From positions 3,298,289-3,362,288 of the forward strand of contig NC_091293.1 in assembly GCF_038502225.1 (NCBI RefSeq): DNA of 64,000 nucleotides, in the 5' to 3' direction. Both the position numbers and the translations under genes were made by a program. Of the stretch, positions 31,601-46,273 are shown piece after piece (positions within the stretch are counted from its first letter, which is position 1; the number at the start of each line of letters is the position of its first letter). The notes beneath the pieces are model-generated. The model saw only the letters and a list, made by a program, of their open reading frames with translations. It did no database searches and was not told where the DNA came from. The stretch is from Cherax quadricarinatus. Lineage: Eukaryota; Arthropoda; Malacostraca; Decapoda; Parastacidae.

Positions 31601-34600
31601 GTGCTCAAGCAGCAGTGTATGTGCTCAACCAGCAGTGTATGTGCTCAACCAGCAGTGTATGTGCTCAACCAGCAGTGTATGTGCTCAACCAGCAGTGTAT
31701 GTGCTCAACCAGCAGTGTATGTGCTCAACCAGCAGTGTATGTGCTCAACCAGCAGTGTATGTGCTCAAGCAGCAGTGTATGTGCTCAACCAGTAGTGTAT
31801 GTGCTCAACCAGCAGTGTATGTGCTCAACCAGCAGTGTATGTGCTCAACCAGTAGTGTATTTGCTCAACCAGTAGTGTATGTGCTCAACCAGTAGTGTAT
31901 GTGCTCAAGCAGCAGTGTATGTGCTCAAGCAGCAGTGTATGTGCTCAAGCAGCAGTGTATGTGCTCAAGCAGCAGTGTATGTGCTCAAGCAGCAGTGTAT
32001 GTGCTCAAGCAGCAGTGTATGTGCTCATGAAGCAGTGTATGTGCTCAACCAGCAGTGTATGTGCTCAACCAGTAGTGTATGTGCTCAACCAGCAGTGTAT
32101 GTGCTCAACCAGCAGTGTATGTGCTCAACCAGCAGTGTATGTGCTCAACCAGCAGTGTATGTGCTCAACCAGCAGTGTATGTGCTCAACCAACAGTGTAT
32201 GTGCTCAACCAGCAGTGTATGTGCTCAGCAGTGTATGTGCTCAAGCAGTGCTCAAGCAGCAGTGTATGTGCTCAAGCAGCAGTGTATGTGCTCAAGCAGC
32301 AGTGTATGTGCTCAAGCAGCAGTGTATGTGCTCAAGCAGCAGTGTATGTGCTCAAGCAGCAGTGTATGTGCTCAAGCAGCAGTGTATGTGCTCAAGCAGC
32401 AGTGTATGTGCTCAAGCAGCAGTGTATGTGCTCAAGCAGCAGTGTATGTGCTCAAGCAGCAGTGTATGTGCTCAACCAGCAGTGTATGTGCTCAACCAGC
32501 AGTGTATGTGCTCAAGCAGCAGTGTATGTGTCAAGCAGCAGTGTATGTGCTCAAGCAGCAGTGTATGTGCTCAAGCAGCAGTGTATGTGCTCAAGCAGCA
32601 GTGTATGTGCTCAAGCAGCAGTGTATGTGCTCAAGCAGCAGTGTATGTGCTCAAGCAGCAGTGTATGTGCTCAAGCAGCAGTGTATGTGCTCAAGCAGCA
32701 GTGTATGTGCTCAAGCAGCAGTGTATGTGCTCAAGCAGCAGTGTATGTGCTCAAGCAGCAGTGGATGTGCTCAATGTGCTCAAGCAGCATGTGCTCAAGC
32801 AGCAGTGTATGTGCTCAAGCAGCAGTGTATGTGCTCAAGCAGCAGTGTATGTGCTCAAGCAGCAGTGTATGTGCTCAAGCAGCAGTGTATGTGCTCAAGC
32901 AGCAGTGTATGTGCTCAACCAGCAGTGTATGTGCTCAAGCAGCAGTGTATGTGCTCAAGCAGCAGTGTATGTGCTGAACCAGTAGTGTATGTGCTCAATG
33001 TGCTCAGCAGTGTATGTGCTGAAGCAGCAGTGTATGTGCTCAAGCAGCAGTGTATGTGCTCAAGCAGCAGTGTATGTGCTCAAGCAGCAGTGTATGTGCT
33101 CAACCAGCAGTGTATGTGCTCAACCAGCAGTGTATGTGCTCAACCAGCAGTGTATGTGCAGCAGTGTATGTGCTCAACCAGCAGTGTATGTGCTCAACCA
33201 GCAGTGTAGTGTCAACCAGCAGTGTATGTGCTCAACCAGCAGTGTATGTGCTCAACCAGCAGTGTATGTGCTCAACCAGCAGTGTATGTGCTCAAGCAGC
33301 AGTGTATGTGCTCAGCAGTGTATGTGCTCAAGCAGCAGTGTATGTGCTCAACTAGCAGTGTATGTGATCAACCAGCAGTGTATGTGCTCAAGCAGCAGTG
33401 TATGTGCTCAACCAGCAGTGTATGTGCTCAACCAGCAGTGTATGTGCTCAACCAGCAGTGTATGTGCTCAACCAGCAGTGTATGTGCTCAACCAGCAGTG
33501 TATGTGCTCAACCAGCAGTGTATGTGCTCAACCAGCAGTGTATGTGCTCAACCAGCAGTGTATGTGCTCAACCAGCAGTGTATGTGCTCAACCAGCAGTG
33601 TATGTGCTCAAGCAGCAGTGTATGTGCTCAAGCAGCAGTGTATGTGCTCAAGCAGCAGTGTATGTGCTCAAGCAGCAGTGTATGTGCTCAAGCAGCAGTG
33701 TATGTGCTCAAGCAGCAGTGTATGTGCTCAAGCAGCAGTGTATGTGCTCAAGCAGCAGTGTATGTGCTCAAGCAGCAGTGTATGTGCTCAAGCAGCAGTG
33801 TATGTGCTCAAGCAGCAGTGTATGTGCTCAACCAGCAGTGTATGTGCTCAACCAGCAGTGTATGTGCTCAACCAGCAGTGTATGTGCTCAAGCAGCAGTG
33901 TATGTGCTCAACCAGCAGTGTATGTGCTCAACCAGCAGTGTATGTGCTCAACCAGCAGTGTATGTGCTCAACCAGCAGTGTATGTGCTCAACCAGCAGTG
34001 TATGTGCTCAACCAGCAGTGTATGTGCTCAACCAGCAGTGTATGTGCTCAACCAGCAGTGTATGTGCTCAAGCAGCAGTGTATGTGCTCAACCAGCAGTG
34101 TATGTGCTCAAGCAGCAGTGTATGTGCTCAACCAGCAGTGTATGTGCTCAAGCAGCAGTGTATGTGCTCAAGCAGCAGTGTATGTGCTAAAGCAGCAGTG
34201 TATGTGCTCAACCAGCAGTGTATGTGCTCAACCAGTAGTGTATGTGCTCAACCAGCAGTGTATGTGCTCAACCAGCAGTGTATGTGCTCCGTCAACAGTG
34301 AATGTGCTTAACCAGTTTGTAATCAACCAGCAGTGTATGTGATCAAACAGCAGTGTATGTGCTCAACCAGCAGTGTATTGCTCAACCAGCAGTGTATGTG
34401 CTCAACCAGCAGTGTATGTGCTCAACCAGCAGAGTATGTGCTGAACCAGTAGTGTATGTGCTCAACCAGCAGTGTATGTGCTCAAGCAGCAGTGTATATG
34501 CTCAACCAGCAGTGTATGTGCTATGTGCTCAACCAGTAGTGTATGTGCGGAACCAGGAGTGTATGTGCTCATCCAGCAGTGTATGTGCTCAACCAGCAGT

Positions 34601-37600
34601 GTATGTGCTCAACCAGCAGTGTATGTGCTGAACCAGTAGTGTATGTCCTCAAGCAGCAGTGTATGTGCTCAAGCAGCAGTGTATGTCCTCAAGCAGCAGT
34701 GTATGTGCTCATGCAGCAGTGTATGTGCTCAAGCAGCAGTGTATGTGCTCAAGCAGTTGTGTATGTGCTCAACCAGCAGTGTATGTGCTCAACCAGCAGT
34801 GTATGTGCTCCACCAGCAGTGTATGAGCTCAAGCATCAGTGTATATGCTCAACCAGCAGTGTATGTGCAGTGTATGTGCTCAACCAGCAGTGTATGTGCT
34901 CAAACAGCAGTGTATGTGCTCAACCAGCAGTGTATGTGCTCAGTGTATGTGCTCAAGCAGCAGTGTATGTGCTCAAGCAGCAGTGTATGTGCTCAAGCAG
35001 CAATGTATGTGCTCAAGCAGCAGTGCATGTGCTCAACCAGCAGTGTTTGTGCTCAAGCAGCAGTGTATGTGCTCAAGCAGCAGTGTATGTGCTCAAGCAG
35101 CAGTGTATGTGCTCAAGCAGCAGTGTATGTGCTCAAGCAGCAGTGTATGTGCTCAAGCAGCAGTGTATGTGCTCAAGCAGCAGTGTATGTGCTCAAGCAG
35201 CAGTGTATGTGCTCAAGCAGCAGTGTATGTGCTCAAGCAGCAGTGTATGTGCTCAAGCAGCAGTGTATGTGCTCAAGCAGCAGTGTATGTGCTCAAGCAG
35301 CAGTGTATGTGCTCAAGCAGCAGTGTATGTGCTCAAGCAGCAGTGTATGTGCTCAAGCAACAGTGTATGTGCTCAAGCAGCAGTGTATGTGCTCAAGCAG
35401 CAGTGTATGTGCTCAAGCAGCAGTGTATGTGCTCAAGCAGCAGTGTATGTGCTCAAGCAGCAGTGTATGTGCTCAAGCAGCAGTGTATGTGCTCAAGCAG
35501 CAGCGTATGTGCTCAAGCAGCAGTGTATGTGCTCAAGCAGCAGTGTATGTGCTCAAGCAGCAGTGTATGTGCTCAAGCAGCAGTGTATGTGCTCAACCAG
35601 CAGTGTATGTGCTCAAGCAGCAGTGTATGTGCTCAAGCAGCAGTGTATGTGCTCAAGCAGCAGTGTATGTGCTCAAGCAGCAGTGTATGTGCTCAAGCAG
35701 CAGTGTATGTGCTCAAGCAGCAGTGTATGTGCTCAAGCAGCAGTGTATGTGCTCAAGCAGCAGTGTATGTGCTCAAGCAGCAGTGTATGTGCTCAAGCAG
35801 CAGTGTATGTGCTCAAGCAGCAGTGTATGTGCTCAAGCAGCAGTGTATGTGCTCAAGCAGCAGTGTATGTGCTCAAGCAGCAGTGTATGTGCTCAAGCAG
35901 CAGTGTATGTGCTCAAGCAGCAGTGTATGTGCTCAAGCAGCAGTGTATGTGCTCAAGCAGCAGTGTATGTGCTCAAGCAGCAGTGTATGTGCTCAAGCAG
36001 CAGTGTATGTGCTCAAGCAGCAGTGTATGTGCTCAAGCAGCAGTGTATGAGTGTATGTGCTCAAGCAGCAGTGTATGTGCTCAAGCAGCAGTGTATGTGC
36101 TCAAGCAGCAGTGTATGTGCTCAAGCAGCAGTGTATGTGCTCAAGCAGCAGTGTATGTGCTCAAGCAGCAGTGTATGTGCTCAAGCAGCAGTGTATGTGC
36201 TCAAGCAGCAGTGTATGTGCTCAAGCAGCAGTGTATGTGCTCAAGCAGCAGTGTATGTGCTCAACCAGCAGTGTATGTGCTCAAGCAGCAGTGTATGTGC
36301 TCAACCAGCAGTGTATGTGCTCAACCAGCAGTGTATGTGCCCAAGCAGCAGTGTATGTGCTCAACCAGCAGTGTATGTGCTCAAGCAGCTGTGTATTTGC
36401 TCAACCAGTAGTGTATGTGCTTAACCAGCAGTGTATGTGCTCAAGCAGTAGTGTATGTGCTCAACCAGCAGTGTATGTGCTCAACCAGCAGTGTATGTGC
36501 TCAAACAGCAGTGTATGTGCTCAAGCCGCAGTGTATGTGCTCAAGCAGCAGTGTATGTGCTCAACCAGCAGTGTATGTGCTCAAGCAGCAGTGTATGTGC
36601 TCAAGCAGCAGTGTATGTGCTCAACCAGCAGTGTATGTGCTCAACCAGCAGTGTATGTGCTCAACCAGCAGTGTATGTGCTCAAGCAGCAGTGTAGCAGT
36701 GTATGTGCTCAACCAGCAGTGTATGTGCTCAACCAGCAGTGTATGTGCTCAACCAGCAGTGTATGTGCTCAACCAGCAGTGTATGTGCTCAACCAGCAGT
36801 GTATGTGCTCAACCAGCAGTGTATGTGCTCAACCAGCAGTGTATGTGCTCAACCAGTAGTGTATGTGCTCAAGCAGCAGTGTATGTGCTCAAGCAGCAGT
36901 GTATGTGCTCAAGCAGCAGTGTATGTGCTCAAGCCGCAGTGTATGTGCTCAAGCAGCAGTGTATGTGCTCAGTGTATGTGCTCAACCAGCAGTGTATGTG
37001 CTCAACCAGCAGTGTATGTGCTCAACCAGCAGTGTATGTGCTCAACCAGCAGTGTATGTGCTCAACCAGCAGTGTATGTGCTCAACCAGCAGTGTATGTG
37101 CTCAACCAGCAGTGTATGTGCTCAACCAGCAGTGTATGTGCTCAACCAGCAGTGTATGCTCAACCAGGAGTGTATGTGCTCAACCAGCAGTGTATGTGCT
37201 CAACCAGCAGTGTATGTGCTCAAGCAGCAGTGTATGTGCTCAACCAGCAGTGTATGTGCTCAACCAGCAGTGTATGTGCTCAAGCAGCAGTGTATGTGCT
37301 CAAGCAGCAGTGTATGTGCTCAACCAGCAGTGTATGTGCTCAAGCAGCAGTGTATGTGCTCAAGCAGCAGTGTATGTGCTCAAGCAGCAGTGTATGTGCT
37401 CAAGCAGCAGTGTATGTGCTCAAGCAGCAGTGTATGTGCTCAAGCAGCAGTGTATGTGCTCAAGCAGCAGTGTATGTGCTCAAGCAGCAGTGTATGTGCT
37501 CAAGCAGCAGTGTATGTGCTCAAGCAGCAGTGTATGTGCTCAAGCAGCAGTGTATGTGCTCAAGCAGCAGTGTATGTGCTCAAGCAGCAGTGTATGTGCT

Positions 37601-40600
37601 CAAGCAGCAGTGTATGTGCTCAAGCAGCAGTGTATGTGCTCAAGCAGTAGTGTATGTGCTCAACCAGCAGTGTATGTGCTCAAGTCGCAGTGTATGTGCT
37701 CAAGCAGCAGTGTATGTGCTCAAGCAGCAGTGTATGTGCTCAACCAGCAGTGTATGTGCTCAAGCAGCAGTGTATGTGCTCAAGTAGCAGTGTATGTGCT
37801 CAAGCAGTAGTGCATGTGCTGAACCAGCAGTGTATGTGCTCAAGTCGCAGTGTATGTGCTCAAGCAGCAGTGTATGTGCTCAAGCAGCAGTGTATGTGCT
37901 CAAGCAGCAGTGTATGTGCTCAAGCAGCAGTGTATGTGCTCAAGCAGCAGTGTATGTGCTCAAGCAGCAGTGTATGTGCTCAAGCAGCAGTGTATGTGCT
38001 CAAGCAGCAGTGTATGTGCTCAAGCAGCAGTGTATGTGCTCAAACAGCAGTGTATGTGCTCAAGCAGCAATGTATGTGTTCAAGCAGCAGTGTATGTGCT
38101 CAAGCATGTGCTCAAGCAGCAGTGTATGTGCAGTGTATGCGCTCAACCAGCAGTGTATGTGCTCAAGCAGCAGTGTATGTGCTCAAGCAGCAGAGTATGT
38201 GCTCAAACAGCAGTGTATGTGCTCAAGCAGCAGTGTATGTGCTCAAGCAGCAGTGTATGTGCTCAAGCAGCAGTGTATGTGCTCAAGCAGCAGTGTATGT
38301 GCTCAACCAGCAGTGTATGTGCTCAAGCAGCAGTGTATGTGCTCAACCAGCAGTGTATGTGCTCAACCAGCAGTGTATGTGCTCAACCAGCAGTGTATGT
38401 GCTCAACCAGCAGTGTATGTGCTCAAGCAGCAGTGTATGTGCTCAAGCAGCAGTGTATGTGCTCAACCAGCAGTGTATGTGCTATGTGCTCAACCAGCAG
38501 TGTATGTGCTCAGCAGTGTATGTGCTCCAGCAGTGTATGTGCTCAAGCAGCAGTGTATGTGCTCAACCAGCAGTGTATGTGCTCAACCAGCAGTGTATGT
38601 GCTCAACCAGCAGTGTATGTGCTCAAGCAGCAGTGTATGTGCTCAACAGCAGTGTATGTGTGTATGTGCTCAACCAGCAGTGTATGTGCTCAACCAGCAG
38701 TGTATGTGCTCAAGCAGCAGTGTATGTGCTCAACCAGCAGTGTATGTGCTCAACCAGCAGTGTATGTGCTCAACCAGCAGTGTATGTGCTCAACCAGCAG
38801 TGTATGTGCTCAACCAGCAGTGTATGTGCTCAACCAGCAGTGTATGTGCTCAACCAGCAGTGTATGTGCTCAACCAACAGTGTATGTGCTCAACCAGCAG
38901 TGTATGTGCTCAACCAGCAGTGTATGTGCTCAACCAGCAGTGTATGTGCTCAACCAGTAGTGTATGTGCTCAAGCAGCAGTGTATGTGCTCAAGCAGCAG
39001 TGTATGAGTGTATGTGCTCAAGCAGCAGTGTATGTGCTCAAGCAGCAGTGTATGTGCTCAAGCAGCAGTGTATGTGCTCAAGCAGCAGTGTATGTGCTCA
39101 AGCAGCAGTGTATGTGCTCAACCAGCAGTGTATGTGCTCAACCAGCAGTGTATGTGCTCAACCAGCAGTGTATGTGCTCAACCAGCAGTGTATGTGCTCA
39201 ACCAGCAGTGTATGTGCTCAACCAGCAGTGTATGTGCTCAACCAGCAGTGTATGTGCTCAACCAGCAGTGTATGTGCTCAACCAGCAGTGTATGTGCTCA
39301 AGCAGCAGTGTATGTGCTCAAGCAGCAGTGTATGTGCTCAAGCAGCAGTGTATGTGCTCAAGCAGCAGTGTATGTGCTCAAGCAGCAGTGTATGTGCTCA
39401 AGCAGCAGTGTATGTGCTCAAGCAGCAGTGTATGTGCTCAAGCAGCAGTGTATGTGCTCAACCAGCAGTGTATGTGCTCAAGCAGCAGTGTATGTGCTCA
39501 AGCAGCAGTGTATGTGCTCAATCTGCAGTGTATGTGCTCAAGCAGCAGTGTATGTGCTCAAGCAGCAGTGTATGTGCTCAAGCAGCAGTGTATGTGCTCA
39601 AGCAGCAGTGTATGTGCTCAAGCAGCAGTGTATGTGCTCAATCTGCAGTGTATGTGCTCAAGCAGCAGTGTATGTGCTCAAGCAGCAGTGTATGTGCTCA
39701 AGCAGCAGTGTATGTGTTCAAGCAGCAGTGTATGTGCTCAAGCAGCAGTGTATGTGCTCAACCAGCAGTGTATGTGCAGTGTATGTGCTCAAGCAGCAGT
39801 GTATGTGCTCAAGTAGCAGTGTATGTGCTCAAGCAGCAGTGTATCAAGCAGCGGTGTATGTGCTCAAGCAGCAGTGTATGTGCTCAAGCAGCAGCGTATG
39901 TGCTCAAGCAGCAGTGTATGTGCTCAAGCAGCAGTGTGTGTGCTCAAGCAGCAGTGTATGTGCTCAAGCAGCAGTGTATGTGCTCAAGCAGCAGTGTATG
40001 TGCTCAAGCAGCAGTGTATGTGCTCAAGCAGCAGTGTATGTGCTCAAGCAGCAGTGTATGTGCTCAAGCAGCAGTGTATGTGCTCAAGCAGCAGTGTATG
40101 TGCTCAAGCAGCAGTGTATGTGCTCAAGCAGCAGTGTATGTGCTCAAGCAGCAGTGTATGTGCTCAAGCAGCAGTGTATGTGCTCAAGCAGCAGTGTATG
40201 TGCTCAAGCAGCAGTGTATGTGCTCAAGCAGCAGTGTATGTGCTCAAGCAGCAGTGTATGTGCTCAAGCAGCAGTGTATGTGCTCAAGCAGCAGTGTATG
40301 TGCTCAAGCAGCAGTGTATGTGCTCAAGCAGCAGTGTATGTGCTCAAGCAGCAGTGTATGTGCTCAAGCAGCAGTGTATGTGCTCAACCAGCAGTGTATG
40401 TGCTCAAGCAGCAGTGTATGTGCTCAAGCAGCATGTGCTCAAGCAGCAGTGTATGTGCTCAAGCAGCAGTGTATGTGCTCAAGCAGCAGTGTATGTGCTC
40501 AAGCAGCAGTGTATGTGCTCAAGCAGCAGTGTATGTGCTCAAGCAGCAGTGTATGTGCTCAAGCAGCAGTGTATGTGCTCAAGCAGCAGTGTATGTGCTC

Positions 40601-43600
40601 AAGCAGCAGTGTATGTGCTCAAGCAGCAGTGTATGTGCTCAAGCAGCAGTGTATGTGCTCAAGCAGCAGTGTATGTGCTCAAGCAGCAGTGTATGTGCTC
40701 AAGCAGCAGTGTATGTGCTCAAGCAGCAGTGTATGTGCTCAAGCAGCAGTGTATGTGCTCAAACAGCAGAGTGTATGTGCTCAAGCAGCAGTGTATGTGC
40801 TCAACCAGCAGTGTATGTGCTGCTCAAGCAGCAGTGTATGTGCTCAACCAGCAGTGTATGTGCTCAAGCAGCAGTGTATGTGCTCAACCAGAAGTGTATT
40901 TGCTCAACCAGAAGTTTATCTGCTCAACCAGTAGAGGATGTGCTCAACCAGATGTGTATGTGCTCAACCAGCAGTGTGTGTGCTCAACCAGTAGTGTATG
41001 TGCTCAACCAGTAGTGTATGTGCTCAAGCAGCAGTGTATGTGCTCAAGCAGCAGTGTATGTGCTCAAGCAGCAGTGTATGTGCTCAAGCAGCAGTGTATG
41101 TGCTCAAGCAGCAGTGTATGTGCTCAAGCAGCAGTGTATGTGCTCAAGCAGCAGTGTATGTGCTCAACCAGCAGTGTATGTGCTCAACCAGCAGTGTATG
41201 TGCTCAACCAGCAGTGTATGTGCTCAACCAGCAGTGTATGTGCTCAACCAGCAGTGTATGTGCTCAACCAGCAGTGTATGTGCTCAACCAGCAGTGTATG
41301 TGCTCAAGTCGCAGTGTATGTGCTCAACCAGCAGTGTATGTGCTCAAGCAGCAGTGTATGTGCTCAACCAGCAGTGTATATGCTCATGCAGCAGTGTATG
41401 TGCTCAAGCAGCAGTGTATGTGCTCAAACAGCAGTGTATGTGCTCAAGCAGCAGTGTATGTGCTCAAGCAGCAGTGTATGTGCTCAAGCAGCAGTGTATG
41501 TGCTCAAGCAGCAGTGTATGTGCTCAAGCAGCAGTGTATGTGCTCAACCAGCAGTGTATGTGCTCAACCAGCAGTGTATGTGCTCAACCAGCAGTGTATG
41601 TGCTCAACCAGCAGTGTATGTGCTCAAGCAGCAGTGTATATGCTCAAGCAGCAGTGTATTTGCTCAAACAGCAGTGTATGTGCTCAAGCAGCAGTGTATG
41701 TGCTCACGCAGTAGTGTATGTGCTCAAGCAGCAGTGTATGTGCTCAAGCAGCAGTGTATGTGCTCAAGCAGCAGTGTATGTGCTCAAGCAGCAGTGTATG
41801 TGCTCAAGCAGCAGTGTATGTGCTCAAGCAGCAGTGTATGTGCTCAAGCAGCAGTGTATGTGCTCAAGCAGCAGTGTATGTGCTCAAGCAGCAGTGTATG
41901 TGCTCAAGCAGCAGTGTATGTGCTCAAGCAGCAGTGTATGTGCTCAAGCAGCAGTGTAGCAGCAGTGTATTTGCTCAAGCAGCAGTGTATGTGCTCAAGC
42001 AGCAGTGTATGTGCTCAAGCAGCAGTGTATGTGCTCAAGCTCAAGTAGCAGTGTATGTGCTCAAGCAGCAGTGTATGTGCTAGTGTCAAGCAGCTCAGTG
42101 TATGTGCTCAAGCAGCAGTGTATGTGCTCAAGCAGCAGTGTATGTGCTCAAGCAGCAGTGTATGTGCTCAAGCAGCAGTGTATGTGCTCAAGCAGCAGTG
42201 TATGTGCTCAAGCAGCAGTGTATGTGCTCAACCAGCAGTGTATGTGCTCAAGCAGCAGTGTATGTGCTCAAGCAGCAGTGTATGTGCTCAAGCAGCAGTG
42301 TATGTGCTCAAGCAGCAGTGTATGTGCTCAAGCAGCAGTGTATGTGCTCAAGCAGCAGTGTATGTGCTCAAGCAGCAGTGTATGTGCTCAAGCTCAAGCA
42401 TCAGTGTATATGCTCAACCAGCAGTGTATGTGCTCAAGCAGCAGTGTATGTGCTCAAGCAGCAGTGTATGTGCTCAAGCAGCAGTGTATGTGCTCAATGT
42501 GCAGCAGTGTATGTGCTCAAGCAGCAGTGTATGTGCTCAACCAGCAGTGTATGTGCTCAAGCAGCAGTGTATGTGCTCAAGCAGCAGTGTATGTGCTCAA
42601 GCAGCAGTGTATGTGCTCAAGCAGCAGTGTATGTGCTCAAGCAGCAGTGTATGTGCTCAAGCAGCAGTGTATGTGCTCAAGCAGCAGTGTATGTGCTCAA
42701 GCAGCAGTGTATGTGCTCAAGCAGCAGTGTATGTGCTCAAGCAGCAGTGTATGTGCTCAAGCAGCAGTGTATGTGCTCAACCAGCAGTGTATGTGCTCAA
42801 GCAGCAGTGTATGTGCTCAACCAGCAGTGTATGTGCTCAACCAGCAGTGTATGTGCTCAACCAGCAGTGTATGTGCTCAACCAGCAGTGTATGTGCTCAA
42901 CCAGCAGTGTATGTGCTCAACCAGCAGTGTATGTGCTCAACCAGTAGTGTATGTGCTCAACCAGTAGTGTATGTGCTCAACCAGCAGTGTATGTGCTCAA
43001 GCAGCAGTGTATGTGCTCAAGCAGCAGTGTATGTGCTCAAGCAGCAGTGTATGTGCTCAAGCAGCAGTGTATGTGCTCAAGCAGCAGTGTATGTGCTCAA
43101 GCAGCAGTGTATGTGCTCAACCAGCAGTGTATGTGCTCAACCAGAAGTGTATGTGCTCAGTGTATGTGCTCAACCAGCAGTGTATGTGCTCAACCAGCAG
43201 TGTATGTGCTCAACCAGCAGTGTATGTGCTCAACCAGCAGTGTATGTGCTCAACCAGCAGTGTATGTGCTCAACCAGCAGTGTATGTGCTCAACCAGCAG
43301 TGTATGTGCTCAACCAGCAGTGTATGTGCTCAACCAGCAGTGTATGTGCTCAAGCAGCAGTGTATGTGCTCAACCAGCAGTGTATGTGCTCAACCAGCAG
43401 TGTATGTGCTCAACCAGCAGTGTATGTGCTCAACCAGCAGTGTATGTGCTCAAGCAGCAGTGTATGTGCTCAAGCAGCAGTGTATGTGCTCAACCAGCAG
43501 TGTATGTGCTCAACCAGCAGTGTATGTGCTCAAGCAGCAGTGTATGTGCTCAACCAGCAGTGTATGTGCTCAAGCAGCAGTGTATGTGCTCAACCAGCAG

Positions 43601-46240
43601 TGTATGTGCTCAAGCAGCAGTGTATGTGCTCAATGTGCTCAACCAGCATGTGTGCAGTGCTCAACCAGCAGTGTATGTGCTCAACCAGCAGTGTATGTGC
43701 TCAAGCAGCAGTGTATGTGCTCAACCAGCAGTGTATGTGCTCAACCAGCAGTGTATGTGCTCAACCAGCAGTGTATGTGCTCAACCAGCAGTGTATGTGC
43801 TCAACCAGCAGTGTATGTGCTCAACCAGCAGTGTATGTGCTCAAGCAGCAGTGTATGTGCTCAAGCAGCAGTGTATGTGCTCAAGCAGCAGTGTATGTGC
43901 TCAAGCAGCAGTGTATGTGCTCAAGCAGCAGTGTATGTGCTCAAGCAGCAGTGTATGTGCTCAAGCAGCAGTGTATGTGCTCAACCAGCAGTGTATGTGC
44001 TCAACCAGCAGTGTATGTGCTCAACCAGCAGTGTATGTGCTCAACCAGCAGTGTATGTGCTCAACCAGCAGTGTATGTGCTCAACCAGCAGTGTATGTGC
44101 TCAACCAGCAGTGTATGTGCTCAACCAGCAGTGTATGTGCTCAACCAGCAGTGTATGTGCTCAACCAGCAGTGTATGTGCTCAACCAGTAGTGTATGTGC
44201 TCAACCAGCAGTGTATGTGCTCAAGCAGCAGTGTATGTGCTCAAGCAGCAGTGTATGTGCTCAAGCAGCAGTGTATGTGCTCAAGCAGCAGTGTATGTGC
44301 TCAACCAGCAGTGTATGTGCTCAAGCAGCAGTGTATGTGCTCAAGCAGCAGTGTATGTGCTCAACAGCATGTGCTCAAGCAGCAGTGTATGTGCTCAAGC
44401 AGCAGTGTATGTGCTCAAGCAGCAGTGTATGTGCTCAACCAGCAGTGTATGTGCTCAACCAGCAGTGTATGTGCTCAACCAGCAGTGTATGTGCTCAACC
44501 AGCAGTGTATGTGCTCAAGCAGCAGTGTATGTGCTCAAGCAGCAGTGTATGTGCTCAAGCAGCAGTGTATGTGCTCAAGCAGCAGTGTATGTGCTCAAGC
44601 AGCAGTGTATGTGCTCAAGCAGCAGTGTATGTGCTCAAGCAGCAGTGTATGTGCTCAAGCAGCAGTGTATGTGCTCAAGCAGCAGTGTATGTGCTCAAGC
44701 AGCAGTGTATGTGCTCAACCAGCAGTGTATGTGCTCAAGCAGCAGTGTATGTGCTCAACCAGCAGTGTATGTGCTCAACCAGCAGTGTATGTGCTCAAGC
44801 AGCAGTGTATGTGCTCAACCAGCAGTGTATGTGCTCAAGCAGCAGTGTATGTGCTCAAGCAGCAGTGTATGTGCTCAAGCAGCAGTGTATGTGCTCAAGC
44901 AGCAGTGTATGTGCTCAAGCAGCAGTGTATGTGCTCAAGCAGCAGTGTATGTGCTCAAGCAGCAGTGTATGTGCTCAAGCAGCAGTGTATGTGCTCAACC
45001 AGCAGTGTATGTGCTCAAGCAGCAGTGTATGTGCTCAAGCAGCAGTGTATGTGCTCAAGCAGCAGTGTATGTGCTCAAGCAGCAGTGTATGTGCTCAAGC
45101 AGCAGTGTATGTGCTCAACCAGCAGTGTATGTGCTCAACCAGCAGTGTATGTGCTCAACCAGCAGTGTATGTGCTCAACCAGTAGTGTATTTGCTCAACC
45201 AGTAGTGTATGTGCTCAACCAGTAGTGTATGTGCTCAAGCAGCAGTGTATGTGCTCAAGCAGCAGTGTATGTGCTCAAGCAGCAGTGTATGTGCTCAAGC
45301 AGCAGTGTATGTGCTCAAGCAGCAGTGTATGTGCTCAAGCAGCAGTGTATGTGCTCAACCAGCAGTGTATGTGCTCAACCAGCAGTGTATGTGCTCAACC
45401 AGCAGTGTATGTGCTCAACCAGCAGTGTATGTGCTCAACCAGCAGTGTATGTGCTCAACCAGCAGTGTATGTGCTCAACCAGCAGTGTATGTGCTCAACC
45501 AGCAGTGTATGTGCTCAACCAGCAGTGTATGTGCTCAACCAGCAGTGTATGTGCTCAACCAGCAGTGTATGTGCTCAAGCAGCAGTGTATGTGCTCAAGC
45601 AGCAGTGTATGTGCTCAAGCAGCAGTGTATGTGCTCAAGCAGCAGTGTATGTGCTCAAGCAGCAGTGTATGTGCTCAAGCAGCAGTGTATGTGCTCAAGC
45701 AGCAGTGTATGTGCTCAAGCAGCAGTGTATGTGCTCAACCAGCAGTGTATGTGCTCAACCAGCAGTGTATGTGCTCAACCAGCAGTGTATGTGCTCAAGC
45801 AGCAGTGTATGTGCTCAACCAGCAGTGTATGTGCTCAAGCAGCAGTGTATGTGCTCAACCAGCAGTGTATGTGCTCAACCAGCAGTGTATGTGCTCAACC
45901 AGCAGTGTATGTGCTCAACCAGCAGTGTATGTGCTCAACCAGCAGTGTATGTGCTCAACCAGTAGTGTATGTGCTCAACCAGCAGTGTATGTGCTCAACC
46001 AGCAGTGTATGTGCTCAAGCAGCAGTGTATGTGCTCAAGCAGCAGTGTATGTGCTCAAGCAGCAGTGTATGTGCTCAAGCAGCAGTGTATGTGCTCAAGC
46101 AGCAGTGTATGTGCTCAAGCAGCAGTGTATGTGCTCAACCAGCAGTGTATGTGCTCAACCAGCAGTGTATGTGCTCAACCAGCAGTGTATGTGTCAAGCA
46201 GCAGTGTATGTGCTCAACCAGCAGTGTATGTGCTCAACCA
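28677..46240. repeat. 20-bp satellite array, left block (about 17.6 kb)
   Basis: The unit is TGTATGTGCTCAAGCAGCAG with a major variant AACCAG in place of AAGCAG, and minor variants carrying CAGTAG, AAACAG or CATCCAG. There are roughly 870 units. The unit has no stop codon in any forward frame, and 20 bp is not a multiple of three. All three plus frames are therefore open until a CAG becomes TAG, which gives long cysteine-rich readings of several hundred residues. They have no gene context and I do not call them. Truncated units cluster at 29560-30440, 34860-34960, 38100-38170, 38480-38660 and 42030-42110. Confidence 0.99.
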
Positions 46241-46273
46241 GTGGTTGAGTCGTCACGTGAGGTCACAGACCCT